NCBI GenBank assembly: GCA_964447205.1
Contig: CAYUSB010000003.1
Coordinates: forward strand, 62,001-126,000
Source of the DNA: JAEUKH01 sp964447205
GTDB taxonomy: Bacteria; Myxococcota_A; Polyangia; Polyangiales; Ga0077539
DNA length: 64,000 nucleotides
Direction of reading: 5' to 3'
In this document: piece by piece, positions 43,101 to 51,272 of the stretch
Position numbering within the stretch: position 1 is the stretch's first letter
Layout: each line of letters starts with the position of its first letter
The notes under the pieces: generated by a model
Told to the model about the DNA's origin: nothing
Databases searched by the model: none
The model's input: the letters and a program-made list of their open reading frames with translations, nothing else
Program-made: the position numbers and the translations under genes

Positions 43101-46100
43101 GCGAGGTAGCCCGCGGGCTCGACCCGAAGCTCCAAGGCCCGGGCAGCCCGAACCCGCACCTCGGGGCGTTGGGCCGACAGGGCGCTCGTCAGGAGGTCGG
43201 GACCGCGGCCCTCGGACAGAGCCCGCAGGTCGCGGGCCAGGACCACCCCAAGGACCGCGTCGCGCAGAGCCCGGTCGGGGTCTTCGAGGCCCTGGAGGAG
43301 GCCGCCTTCGCCCTCCGCCCCGAGGGCCGCGAAGCTCGCCAGGGCCGCCCCCCGCAGGGCCGCGGCCGGGTGGCGCAGGTTGCCTACCAGGACGGGCAGA
43401 CCCCGGAGGTCGCCCAGGCGCGCGAGGCCGTCGGCGGCCCCTGCACGCACCCACGGATCGTTGTGTCCCAGGGCATCGAGGAGATGCGGCTCGTCGCCGC
43501 CGCGGCTCGCCCTGGCCAGTCCTCGGGCGGCCTGAACCCGCACCGCCGGGGTCGGGTCGCCGAGCAGGGTGGCGCTGAAATACCCCACCAGGGACGGGTG
43601 CCCGAGGGCCGCCAGAACGCCCGCAGCCCGGGTCCGCAGCCCCTCGGCTTCGGAGGCCCCGAGACGGGTCGCGAGGTCGGTGTCGGACAGGAGGCGGCGC
43701 ATGGGCTCGACCAGGGCCATGAGACCGCGGGCGACCCCGAGCTCGGCGGCCGTGACCTGGAGGTCGGGGGCCGGGCTCGCGAGGGCCTCCAGGAGGTGAT
43801 CGACCCGCCCGGGACCCAGGGCATCCAACGACTGCAGGGCCGTGACCCGCACGAGGCTCACGTCGTCGTCGAGGTGAACTCGCAGGGTCTCCCACACGGC
43901 CTCGACCGAACACCCCCGGCATCGATACGCCCCGAGAGCCCGGACCACCCGGTGCCGCGACCCCAGGGCCGCCCGATGGGCCTCTGCGTCCCCCGCTCCC
44001 GCCGCACGAACCACGGCCTCGTAGGCCGCCCCGGCCACCCCCGGGTCGCGGTCTGCGATGGTGGCCCGCAACAACGCAAGGGCCCAGGGCTCGGCCGCGA
44101 GGCGCGCGAGCTCGTCGACGGCCCGGACGCGCACGTCGGCGAAGCGCCCCGCGAGGGCCCTCCGAAGGGCCGGGGCTGCGTCGCCCCCGTGCCAGGCCCA
44201 CAAGGTACGAAAGGCCTCCGTACGAACCTTCCCGGCCTCGTCCTCCAGGGCGTCTCCGAGGAGGGCCTCGCGTTCGGCCGCTCCGTCGCCTTTGGGCCCG
44301 AGGGCCACGAGTGACTCCAGCCCCCGCACCCGGAGGTCTTCGTGCGACGACCGCAGGGCCGCCCGGGCCACGGTGAGCTTGGTCACCCCCGCGCAGCCCG
44401 CGAAGGCGTCGAGGGCCGCCCCGCGCACCGAGGCCTCGGGGTCGTCGAGCATCGCCACAAGCCGCCGCCGGGCCCGCTCGTCGTCGAGAACCCTTAGGGC
44501 CCGGGCCCCCTCCTGGCGCAGGGCCGCGTCGCCCTCCCGGGTGATCTGCAACAGGGCCCCAAGGGCCCGGGCGTCGCCGAGAAGGCTCAGCCCCCGGGCT
44601 CCGCGCAGGGCCGTGTCGGGGTGGGTGCAGACCAGGGCCGTAAGCAAGGGTTCGAGGTCGTCGGGGCCGAGCTCCGGGCCTTCGGAGGTCACCCCGGGAA
44701 GGGCCTTGAGGGTGGCGGCCTCTTCCGCCGCGGTCACGGCCGAGGCTGCCTTCCCTGCGGGGCGCCCGCGCAGGGCCACCCGACGCACGATGTCGGTGAC
44801 GGCATGGGCGAGGGCCTCGTCGCGCCCCCGGATCGCGTCCAGGAGAGCCCTGCGATGCAGGACCTTCACCGCAAAGGCGCACTGCCGCACGACCGGGTCG
44901 TCGTCGTCGAGGGCCACCGACACCACCGGGGCCAGGACCGGATCGGCGCTCAACCCGCGGGCCGCCACCCGCACGAGGACCTCGTGTTTGAGCGAGGCCG
45001 GACCCCGCTCGTAGGCCACCCGCAGGGGCTCGACGCTCGCGGCCGGGTGCAGGGCCGTCAACGCGTCGAGGGCCGCCAGACGCACCGTCGCGTCGGCGTC
45101 GGTCAGGGCCCCCGTCACCAGGCCCGGAACCAACGGCGAGCTCTCCCGCACCCCCGGCAACGCGGCCAGGGCCCCCGTGCGCATGTCGGCGAAGCGCGAC
45201 CCCAGGGCCGCCCGCAGGGGTTCGATCGACCCCGCTCCGTCGAGGCCACGCAGGGTGGCGAGGGCCGCCGCCCGAACGGTGGGGTCTTTGTCGTCGAGGC
45301 GTTCGCGCACGAGGGTTCGGGCCGTGTGGCGCCCTGCCTGGGCGAGGGCCTCCAGGGCCACGACTCGCACGCTCGCGTCGGACTCGCGCCCGAGGTGGGC
45401 CGCCATCATGGGCACCGCCTCGGGCTCGTCGAGGACCGCGAGAGACCGCAGGGCCGCCCCCCGTCCCGGCACGGCCTCGCGCAGGGCCGCGCTCAACAGG
45501 TCGAACCCGTCGAGGGCCCCCACCCGCTTGTCGCTGACCGTCCCCGTGGCATCGACCCCGAACCGCGACACCCGCCGCCCGTCCGTGGCCGCCACCAGGA
45601 CCCCAAGACTGCCCGAACCTCCTCCCGCCCCCGCCCCTGCTGCGAAGACCAGGGCCGTGACGGCTCCGGGGCCCGCGTCGAGGGTCCGCGGCTTGCGGCG
45701 GTCGTCAAGGCGCCAGACCTTCACCGCCCCCGTGGCGTCGCCCGCGCAGAGCCGGTCGCCGACCTCGCTCCCGTCGGCCCCCGCCGCCGCCTGGGAGATC
45801 ACGCAGAGCGACAACACGGGCCCCTTGTGGCCGCTGTCATCCTGCCCCCGGACCTCGCACTCGACCTCGCCGGCGAGGTACCACAGCCGGATGAGCCCGT
45901 CGTCTCCGCCCGAGGCCAGGCGCCCGTCCCGCGGAGCAAAAGCCAGGGCGAACACGGCCCCCTCGTGGCCCGGCATCACCCGCACGGCCCCCGTGGCGAG
46001 GGTCACCACCCGGACCACCCCGTCGTCGCCCGCGGCCCCGACAAACTCCCCAGAGGGGTCGACGGCCACGGCCCGCAGCGGGGCCTCGGACAAGGGCCAC

Positions 46101-46492
46101 GCCCCGACCAGGGAGCCTCCCCCGAGCGACCACACCCGGAGCGTTCCGTCGACCCCAACAGAGGCCACCCGATCGCCGTCGGGGAAGACCGCGAGGCCCG
46201 TGGTGCCCCCGGGATGCCCCGGGAGACACACGACCTCGGCCAGATCGCGGGCGAGGTCGAGGCCGTAGATCTCCCCGGCGGAGGTTCCGACGACGAGGAG
46301 ATGGCCTGCTACGGCGACGGCCCGTCCGTGCGACCCGAGGGAGGCGCTCTGCACGGTCTTGCCATCGAGGCCGACCCGCCACACCTGACTCGTGGGAACG
46401 ACCCGGTCGCCCGCCCACACGAGGGTGGCTCCGTCGGGGGTGACCGCGAGGGCGCGGATCTTCTCGAAGTGTCCTGGCTTCAGGGGGGTCAT
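40124..46492 (-). CDS. Giant WD40-HEAT repeat protein (2122 aa)
   Basis: A 2122-aa soluble protein with two parts. Residues 1 to about 330 form a WD40-type propeller, read from GHPGGTTGLAVFPDGDRVAS, VGVDGTLRVWSL, GHEGAVFALAFAPRDGRLAS and GGDDGLIRLWYL. From about 340 to the end there is an almost unbroken array of perhaps 40 to 50 HEAT repeats, for example SVRVVALEALAQAGRHT, DPTVRAAALATLRGL and HDLRLRAGELLAARGGAS. No enzymatic domain, signal or membrane segment is visible. It overlaps both neighbours by four bases and is the central member of a three-gene operon. Such length suggests a large scaffold or solenoid that wraps partners. Expansion by repeat duplication is evident. Confidence 0.88.
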   Translation of the reverse strand: MTPLKPGHFEKIRALAVTPDGATLVWAGDRVVPTSQVWRVGLDGKTVQSASLGSHGRAVAVAGHLLVVGTSAGEIYGLDLARDLAEVVCLPGHPGGTTGLAVFPDGDRVASVGVDGTLRVWSLGGGSLVGAWPLSEAPLRAVAVDPSGEFVGAAGDDGVVRVVTLATGAVRVMPGHEGAVFALAFAPRDGRLASGGDDGLIRLWYLAGEVECEVRGQDDSGHKGPVLSLCVISQAAAGADGSEVGDRLCAGDATGAVKVWRLDDRRKPRTLDAGPGAVTALVFAAGAGAGGGSGSLGVLVAATDGRRVSRFGVDATGTVSDKRVGALDGFDLLSAALREAVPGRGAALRSLAVLDEPEAVPMMAAHLGRESDASVRVVALEALAQAGRHTARTLVRERLDDKDPTVRAAALATLRGLDGAGSIEPLRAALGSRFADMRTGALAALPGVRESSPLVPGLVTGALTDADATVRLAALDALTALHPAASVEPLRVAYERGPASLKHEVLVRVAARGLSADPVLAPVVSVALDDDDPVVRQCAFAVKVLHRRALLDAIRGRDEALAHAVTDIVRRVALRGRPAGKAASAVTAAEEAATLKALPGVTSEGPELGPDDLEPLLTALVCTHPDTALRGARGLSLLGDARALGALLQITREGDAALRQEGARALRVLDDERARRRLVAMLDDPEASVRGAALDAFAGCAGVTKLTVARAALRSSHEDLRVRGLESLVALGPKGDGAAEREALLGDALEDEAGKVRTEAFRTLWAWHGGDAAPALRRALAGRFADVRVRAVDELARLAAEPWALALLRATIADRDPGVAGAAYEAVVRAAGAGDAEAHRAALGSRHRVVRALGAYRCRGCSVEAVWETLRVHLDDDVSLVRVTALQSLDALGPGRVDHLLEALASPAPDLQVTAAELGVARGLMALVEPMRRLLSDTDLATRLGASEAEGLRTRAAGVLAALGHPSLVGYFSATLLGDPTPAVRVQAARGLARASRGGDEPHLLDALGHNDPWVRAGAADGLARLGDLRGLPVLVGNLRHPAAALRGAALASFAALGAEGEGGLLQGLEDPDRALRDAVLGVVLARDLRALSEGRGPDLLTSALSAQRPEVRVRAARALELRVEPAGYLAHLLEVLSPPGVVRGVAPKTWPAEPVRTARLLGLAETLASDDAARRYDATAALLGASEPLVYFEALQAFVTPGEPRIPSGAADPETAATLRRLAFGAYVGLLRQASTDEEGHKARREAVERVTALGVYPEVGLVAAVAALARALDDGHHLVRRAALTGLQALYPADSEAPLVLALTALSPDVARVALDQLAARGEEAVPRVREALGARHPEVRKHAFTLLERLSPRGSLDPLLAALASDYDDLRLGVIERLARTDDPRVTEALERALQSAHDDLRLRAGELLAARGGASAAPALAAFLGHERAQYAASAREALVVLAQHGQAAGVEALGGHLEGAREGVRAGLLEALGRTRHPAALAVLAGRFDDPDEACRRAALSAALDVAGRDPSRRDEARVLEVLTAAAGARDPAQRATAARHLAECALAGADEVLLGLFHDRASAVREAAVSAYATRVIARGSLATPLEAVLQAGQRALVLPCAEALAHRGAAMALRPLLLVARAGDPPERVRALLALGTLGDPRGLPELESLAEGTTSDQAVDPTMQAAAVEALGLLAARLIDPESRGRVIERVETTTGPASPPWLRRAGVRGLRALGGPRSRSLLEGLVLDAGAPEEVRAEAAEALGALGDVRAEEVLALGLREYAPGVHRAAEAALKALFPHEPTRIALRAVQSPVEEVAESAAEFLAREGDPAVLVSRLGDLPADSLRTRLRYGLLRRGASPAAALTALLEHPAPAGRSEAARLVGAAPPGTFSADEGKALEAALGRSLAASETRWVQARGEDGKAAEGEAWAWGLWAARGRDVPGLGTLALAWVGRADLPTRVRVAAAQGLGAAREAPGGAEEALAGVLGDADHAVREAAAAALEARLGARAAAVAAGVRPADVVALGATVRPPGAAEAVVGSPMGRSLGLASLIAGRELGPLLALAEDAGADPAARGEAVAALGRAGGEAAVELLGRMAFAKGAEVAFRKAAYRALRRARRSTAAMQQEAGR

Positions 46493-49251
46493 CCGAGGAG
46501 GGTTCCTTCAAGGGTCGGGTGGGCCCGACGGAGGTGAACGAGGGCCGCGAGGCACGATTGCCACTCGCCCTTGGCGAGCGACCCGACAAACTCACCGAGG
46601 ACGGGGGCCACCACCTGGGCGAAGGCCATGTCCTCGGCCCCGAGGTCGCGTACGACCTCCACCACGTTGCGTTTGGCCTCGTTGGCCGCGACGTGTCGAC
46701 GCGGGTGCTTGTCGTCCCGGCGTTCCATCCGGCCCGGAGGCAGGGCGAACAACACCCGCCGCAGAAAGTCTCGCAGGGCCTCGACGTCGGCAAACCGCGT
46801 CGTCTCCAGCTCCGCCGCCACGACCTTGCCCTTCGGGACCCACCCTGCCGGCAAGCTCCGCGGCCTGTGCCGCTCCCACAGAAGACGCACCGCGAAGAGC
46901 CGAACCTCCCGGTCGCCGCTGCGCATCAGCCACCCCAGGCGCTCGGGCCCTCCGAGGCGGCCGTAGTGCTTGCGGATGAGCTCGACCCCGGCCTCGCGGG
47001 TGTTCTTCCGGCGGCTCTCGGTGAGGGCCATGACCCGGGCCGGATCGAGCTCGGGCACGGTGAGGGTGCAGGCCCGGTCGGCCCCCTTCTCGCCGGCCTT
47101 GAGGAGGGCGTCGTAGGCGACGTTGCGGACCTCCTTGTGCTCCCGCTCGGCGAGCTCGTACACGCGGGTGTGATAACCCCAGTTTCGCAGCTCGACCCGG
47201 GTCACGGTCACGGCGAAGCGGCGTACGTCGGGGCGGGCGTCGTCGAGGGCGGGCCACACCCGGGCCGCGGTGTACTCCCCGGCCGCGATCTGGGGTTTGA
47301 TCCCGTGTTGTTTGGTCTCGGGCTGCTGGGGCCCGAGGGCGGGGTGATGGCAACGCAGATAGGTCTGGGCGAAGGCCCGAACGGGGTCGGGCTCCTTCGG
47401 CCCCAGGGCCATGGCGAAGAGGCGCACGATGCCCCGAGCCCGCACCGCCGCGTTGTCTTCGCCCGGGGCGGCCTCGGAGAAGTCCGCGGGGGCCACCCGG
47501 GAGAGAAGCGTCTCGTGGGCGAAGGCGTGCAGGGACGGGTCGGGCCGACGGGCCAGGGCCAGGAGCCACCCCACCCCCAGGTCCCGGACGCTCACCAGCT
47601 TGCGATTGCCCAGGAGCGACAGGGCCACCGGGCGCAGGTCGGGGCGGAACACCATGCCCTTGACCCGCTCCAGATCGAGGCCAGGCAGGGAGGTTGCCTT
47701 GCCGAGCCACTGCCCGACGGCGCTGCCCAGGCGGGGCCTCTGGAGGGCGTCGAGGAGCCACCCGGCCCCGATCTCGGCCACGGGGTACTTCCCGAGGTTC
47801 TGCAGGAGGGCCGCGGCGGCGTGGGGGGCCTCGGCGGCTCTGGGGTCGTCGAGGAGGTCGCGCCAGAAGGCCGCGTCGAGCTCGCCGGGCTGGTATTTCC
47901 CCGCGAGGTGCTTGAAGGCCCAGGCCCGTTGGGCGTTGACCCCGAAGACCATCTCGGCCAGGAATTCCCGCGGGATTTCGCTGCGATCAAACTGGGCGTC
48001 GAGCTGTTCGGCCGCCCATTTTGCGGTCTCCCCGAGGGCGAGGAGCCGCCCGAGGAGGGCCACCCCAAGGGTCTTGGCCCCGCGTCCCCGAACGATCTCC
48101 GCCGCGGGCTGTCGGGCCTCGGGGTAGGCGCTCTGGAGGGCCGCGAGGAGGGCCTCGATGGACAGGTCGGCCGCGTGGGCCCGGGCGTAGGCCACGGCGT
48201 AGGCCCGGGCCTTCTTGCTGGGCGACTGCAGGAGCGACAGGGCCGCGTCGTGCAGCCCCAGGGCCCGGAGCTGCCCCTGGTGCAGGGCGGGCGACGACTC
48301 CAGGAGCTCGACCAGAAACTCGTGTACGGTCTCCAGGGGACGGCCCGCGAGGCGCCCGAGCCACGCGGGGGCGATCTCGCGCAGGGTGGGGGCGAAATCG
48401 CGGCGCAGGCCTTGGATGGCGAAACGTGCCGCGGGGTCGGACTCGGCGCGTTCGAGCAGGGTGAGGAGGGGGTCGGGGCTGCGGGTCCAGGCGGCGGGGA
48501 AGGCCCGCTGCTTGACGAGGTCGCTCGGGGAGTTGGAGAGCTGAAAGGCCCGGGCCGAGTACTTCCCGCCCTTGTGGGCCCAGATGTGATGGGCCACCCA
48601 GACCTGACGCCAGCGGGTGTCGGGCTGGTAGTGCCGCAAGACCTCGACGGCAAACTGGGGATAGAGGGAGGGCACGGCCTGGCCGAGGTGGCGTAGAAAA
48701 CGCCATGCGCGGCGGCGGAGGTAACGCAGGGTGGGTTCGCTCACCTCGCGCTCGGAGCCGGCGGCGTAGCTCGCGTTGGCCGAGACGTCGAAGCGCCAGG
48801 CCAGGACACCCCAGATGCGCGCGTCGAGGGCTTCCTCGGCGCGTTTGTACACGCGCTTGAGCCCGCCCCACAGGCCGTACTTGAGCGGAGCCCGCCGGGC
48901 GATCTGCATGAGGGAGGACCGGGAGGCCTCGGTCCCGCGGGCGTAGAGGGCCTCGATGAGGGCGGCGAGGCCGAAGCGCTCGGGCGGAGGGGGCGCGTGT
49001 TGGGCGAGGTACTGCTTCCACCCGAGGAGGGTCTCGGCTTTGCGCTCGGTGCGCGGGCGCCAGCGCAGGGCCGCGAGGTTGCCCACAAACTCATGCCAGG
49101 TGTGCTCCCCCTGGATGGTGGGCTTGTCCCATTCCTCGTCGGGTTGCTCTAGAAAAGCCAGGACGGCATCGACCAGGTCGGGCGCGTCACACGCCACGAG
49201 CCGATGCAGCTCTGTCAACCCGATGGCCCGCCCCGACGTCTCTGCCGTCAT
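46489..49251 (-). CDS. Large helical-repeat protein, first gene of HEAT/SWIM operon
   Basis: A 920-aa soluble protein, helical throughout, with HEAT-like units in the centre and C-terminal half (for example PDVRRFAVTVTRVELRNWG, REVRLFAVRLLWERHRP). The N-terminal 150 residues include a distinct segment, TIQGEHTWHEFVGNLAALRW, and LKYGLWGGLKRVYKRAEEAL. No catalytic motif is seen. The final 120 residues are basic (RRDDKHPRRHVAANEAKRNVVEVVRDLG). ATG 49251 is preferred over the in-frame start at 49290. It begins the operon with the WD40-HEAT and SWIM/WGR genes, with an ATGA overlap. I know no named family for it. Confidence 0.8.
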   Translation of the reverse strand: MTAETSGRAIGLTELHRLVACDAPDLVDAVLAFLEQPDEEWDKPTIQGEHTWHEFVGNLAALRWRPRTERKAETLLGWKQYLAQHAPPPPERFGLAALIEALYARGTEASRSSLMQIARRAPLKYGLWGGLKRVYKRAEEALDARIWGVLAWRFDVSANASYAAGSEREVSEPTLRYLRRRAWRFLRHLGQAVPSLYPQFAVEVLRHYQPDTRWRQVWVAHHIWAHKGGKYSARAFQLSNSPSDLVKQRAFPAAWTRSPDPLLTLLERAESDPAARFAIQGLRRDFAPTLREIAPAWLGRLAGRPLETVHEFLVELLESSPALHQGQLRALGLHDAALSLLQSPSKKARAYAVAYARAHAADLSIEALLAALQSAYPEARQPAAEIVRGRGAKTLGVALLGRLLALGETAKWAAEQLDAQFDRSEIPREFLAEMVFGVNAQRAWAFKHLAGKYQPGELDAAFWRDLLDDPRAAEAPHAAAALLQNLGKYPVAEIGAGWLLDALQRPRLGSAVGQWLGKATSLPGLDLERVKGMVFRPDLRPVALSLLGNRKLVSVRDLGVGWLLALARRPDPSLHAFAHETLLSRVAPADFSEAAPGEDNAAVRARGIVRLFAMALGPKEPDPVRAFAQTYLRCHHPALGPQQPETKQHGIKPQIAAGEYTAARVWPALDDARPDVRRFAVTVTRVELRNWGYHTRVYELAEREHKEVRNVAYDALLKAGEKGADRACTLTVPELDPARVMALTESRRKNTREAGVELIRKHYGRLGGPERLGWLMRSGDREVRLFAVRLLWERHRPRSLPAGWVPKGKVVAAELETTRFADVEALRDFLRRVLFALPPGRMERRDDKHPRRHVAANEAKRNVVEVVRDLGAEDMAFAQVVAPVLGEFVGSLAKGEWQSCLAALVHLRRAHPTLEGTLLG

Positions 49252-49267
49252 CGCCCCGGGATGGAAC

Positions 49268-49287
49268 ACCCGCGGCCCCCCGCGGGT
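49268..49287. repeat. Strong hairpin upstream of the HEAT/SWIM operon
   Basis: ACCCGCGG (49268-49275) and CCGCGGGT (49280-49287) form a perfect 8-bp stem with a four-base loop. It lies 17 bases before the start codon of the 920-aa protein, in its probable 5' leader. It could be an operator, a leader hairpin or a terminator from the other direction. There is no T-run. Confidence 0.4.
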
Positions 49288-49386
49288 CAACCGCCTTACG
49301 CCGCCCCGGTCATCGTCCGCGCGGGGGAGCGGTCACGGGGTTGAGTTGACGAGGCGGTCGCGGGCGGCGCACTCTCAGGGCGGGCG

Positions 49387-49863
49387 ATGCACGGGAGCGA
49401 GTTTGACGAGGTGGGGTTCTTCGCGGCGATCATGGCCTCGGGGGCGAGGGTGCTCTTGATCGGTCGACGGGCCCTGGTGTTGCTCGGACTCCCGGTGTTG
49501 ACCGCCGACTATGATCTTTGGGCGCACCCCGACGATGTCGAGACCCTCAACCGTGCGGTCGAGCCCTTTGGCCTCTCTCCCTCGATGGACCCGGCCTCGG
49601 CGCGGGCGCGCGGACGGTACGTGCTGGAGAACGACGAGCACGTCGATGTGCTCCTCGCGCGCAGCGTCTCGACCGTCGATGGCGAGCCTACGCACTTCGA
49701 CACGCTGTGGTCGCGCCGCGTAGAGATATGGCTCGACGATCACGTCCGCGTGCTGCTGCCCGCCCTCGATGACCTCCGCACCACGAAGCGCTTCGCGGCG
49801 CGGCCCAAGGATCTCGAAGACCTTCGCCTCCTCGACGCGCTTCGGGCGGCGCGCGGACGATGA
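49387..49863 (+). CDS. Nucleotidyltransferase-like protein (DUF6036-like)
   Basis: A 158-aa protein with the small nucleotidyltransferase fold. LLIGRRALVLLGLPVLTADYDLW (read as LLIGRRALVLLG then TADYDLW) follows the family pattern hG[GS]-x9-13-DxD, with DYD at about 41-43 as metal ligands. The usual second Gly/Ser of the first motif is replaced by Arg. Later YVLENDEHVDVLL gives the third carboxylate. Such proteins include AbiEii-type toxins and uncharacterised DUF6036 proteins. It overlaps a 76-aa gene by four bases, the size and layout of a two-component toxin-antitoxin pair; that function is inferred. Codon choice (more GCG and CGC) differs from the HEAT genes beside it. Confidence 0.75.
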   Translation: MHGSEFDEVGFFAAIMASGARVLLIGRRALVLLGLPVLTADYDLWAHPDDVETLNRAVEPFGLSPSMDPASARARGRYVLENDEHVDVLLARSVSTVDGEPTHFDTLWSRRVEIWLDDHVRVLLPALDDLRTTKRFAARPKDLEDLRLLDALRAARGR

Positions 49864-50090
49864 CCACGCGACAGCGCCCTGCGACGGCCGAAGACCGCGC
49901 GCGGTTGAAGGCGATGCACGAGGCTCCGATGGAGGTCGCGGAGTTTGTTCGGCGCGCGGAGGCTCCCGTGAGCCCCGCGGAGGTGGAGGAGGTGCGGGCC
50001 CTGGTGGCGTGGTTTACCCGGCGTTACCCAACGGGGGCCGACCGCCTCGCGTACGTACGCCGGGCCTACACCCGCTGGACCCGTGGGTAG
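49860..50090 (+). CDS. Small partner of the nucleotidyltransferase-like protein
   Basis: A 76-aa basic, helical protein (RARLKAMHEAPMEVAEFVRR, ALVAWFTRRYPTGADRL) with no cysteine. ATG overlaps the stop of the 49387 gene as ATGA, so the two are translationally coupled. Size and coupling suggest an antitoxin-like or regulatory partner, but no DNA-binding motif is evident. It converges with the TPR gene at 50135 with only 44 bases between. Confidence 0.65.
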   Translation: MTTRQRPATAEDRARLKAMHEAPMEVAEFVRRAEAPVSPAEVEEVRALVAWFTRRYPTGADRLAYVRRAYTRWTRG

Positions 50091-50134
50091 CCCGCTGCCG
50101 GACGCGGGATTGGGAGCCCGCAGCACCCCTCTGC

Positions 50135-51217
50135 TCAGAATCGCCCCGAGTATCCCAACTGCAACCCGCCCGGGGCCACCCCCAGGCTCACCGCCGGGGC
50201 ACGGGCCCTGCTCGGAGCCGCGAGGAACAAAATCGCGCTCGTCGCGATCAACGCCCCGCCCCCCAGGTACCCCACCCACTGCAGCGTGTTGAGCGTGCCG
50301 AAGCTCGCGTGCTGATCCACACACGCCGTCGACGGAGCCTGCATAAACGCGCAGCCCGCCGCCTCGTACGACTGCTCCTCCCAGCGGAACATCACCCCCG
50401 ACACCGCCCCCACCCCGATCCCCACGAGGCCCGCGATGCCCGCGGTAAACGCCAGGGCCCGCATCGTGCCGCGTGACGAGGACGGAGGCTCGTCAACCTC
50501 TTGACCGTGGCCCGGGGGCACGGGTGCGATCGCTCCCCCCGCCCGCGGGGCCTCGGGCACCGGCGGACTGGCCGCACGCGTCACAGCCACGGGGGGCGCG
50601 GCGGCCTCCGGCGCGGCGGTCTGCACCTCCACAGACACCGCGGCCCCCTCGGTGTGCACCAGCCTCTGCTCCCAGAGCGATCGGCCGTGCAGGCGCGTGC
50701 TCAGGACCACCGGGCCGCTCTCGATCACCTGCTCGGCGTCGTACAGACGCGGGGGCACCACCTCCCCGTTGAGCACGACCTCCAGGCCCGCCGGAAGCCC
50801 CGCCGGAACCCGCACCGTCAACCGCACCGCCTGGCGCAGGGCCGCGTCGCGAAGGGCCCCGCAGGACCGCCGCAGCTCCCGCAGCTCGGTCGGGGAGAAG
50901 TCCTGCGCGGTCGCCGTGGCGAGGCACTGCTCGGCGGCGCGATAGGCCGCGGCGGGCTGAGCCTGCTGCGTGTAGATCCGCGCCCTCAAGAAGTGTGTGC
51001 CGGGTGTCGCCCCGATCTGCTCGGCCTCCCGAACCCGCTCCAGGGCCGTCGCGTACTGCGAGGCCTCCAGGGCCCCGTAGGCCGCGCGCAGCAGGCTGGT
51101 CCGCCGTGCTGCATCCGCCGCGGAGACCGTCTGGGCTTCGGCCACCGCGGGCATCGAGGCACCCAGGGCGACCATCAGCACCGTCCTCGCGACCGCTCGT
51201 CTCCCTGTCGTCTTCAT
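50135..51217 (-). CDS. TPR/PEGA-like secreted membrane protein
   Basis: A 360-aa exported protein. The signal peptide ends VAEAQ at about residue 29. A TPR-like helical region covers about 35-115 (LLRAAYGALEASQYATALERV, quoted in part). A small beta domain resembling PEGA follows at about 130-200 (RLTVRVPAGLPAGLEVVLNG). After a Pro/Ala linker there are two membrane helices (about 255-275 and 310-335) and a short tail. Similar proteins next to Ser/Thr kinases are common in Polyangia. It follows the kinase gene at 51273 by 55 bases on the same strand, so a link to kinase signalling is probable but unproven. Confidence 0.8.
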   Translation of the reverse strand: MKTTGRRAVARTVLMVALGASMPAVAEAQTVSAADAARRTSLLRAAYGALEASQYATALERVREAEQIGATPGTHFLRARIYTQQAQPAAAYRAAEQCLATATAQDFSPTELRELRRSCGALRDAALRQAVRLTVRVPAGLPAGLEVVLNGEVVPPRLYDAEQVIESGPVVLSTRLHGRSLWEQRLVHTEGAAVSVEVQTAAPEAAAPPVAVTRAASPPVPEAPRAGGAIAPVPPGHGQEVDEPPSSSRGTMRALAFTAGIAGLVGIGVGAVSGVMFRWEEQSYEAAGCAFMQAPSTACVDQHASFGTLNTLQWVGYLGGGALIATSAILFLAAPSRARAPAVSLGVAPGGLQLGYSGRF

Positions 51218-51272
51218 CCGCGAAGCCCTCCCACAGCGACAACCTCGTACCCATCCCGCGCGGGTCGGGGTC

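Noticed and set aside
41801..44314. An 837-codon open frame on the plus strand
   Set aside because: It is antisense to the HEAT solenoid gene. Its product is a Gly/Arg/His/Pro-rich string with no domain. Long shadow frames are expected at this GC content.
46519..48696. A 725-codon plus-strand frame
   Set aside because: Antisense shadow of the 920-aa helical protein; low-complexity Gly/Leu/Glu product.
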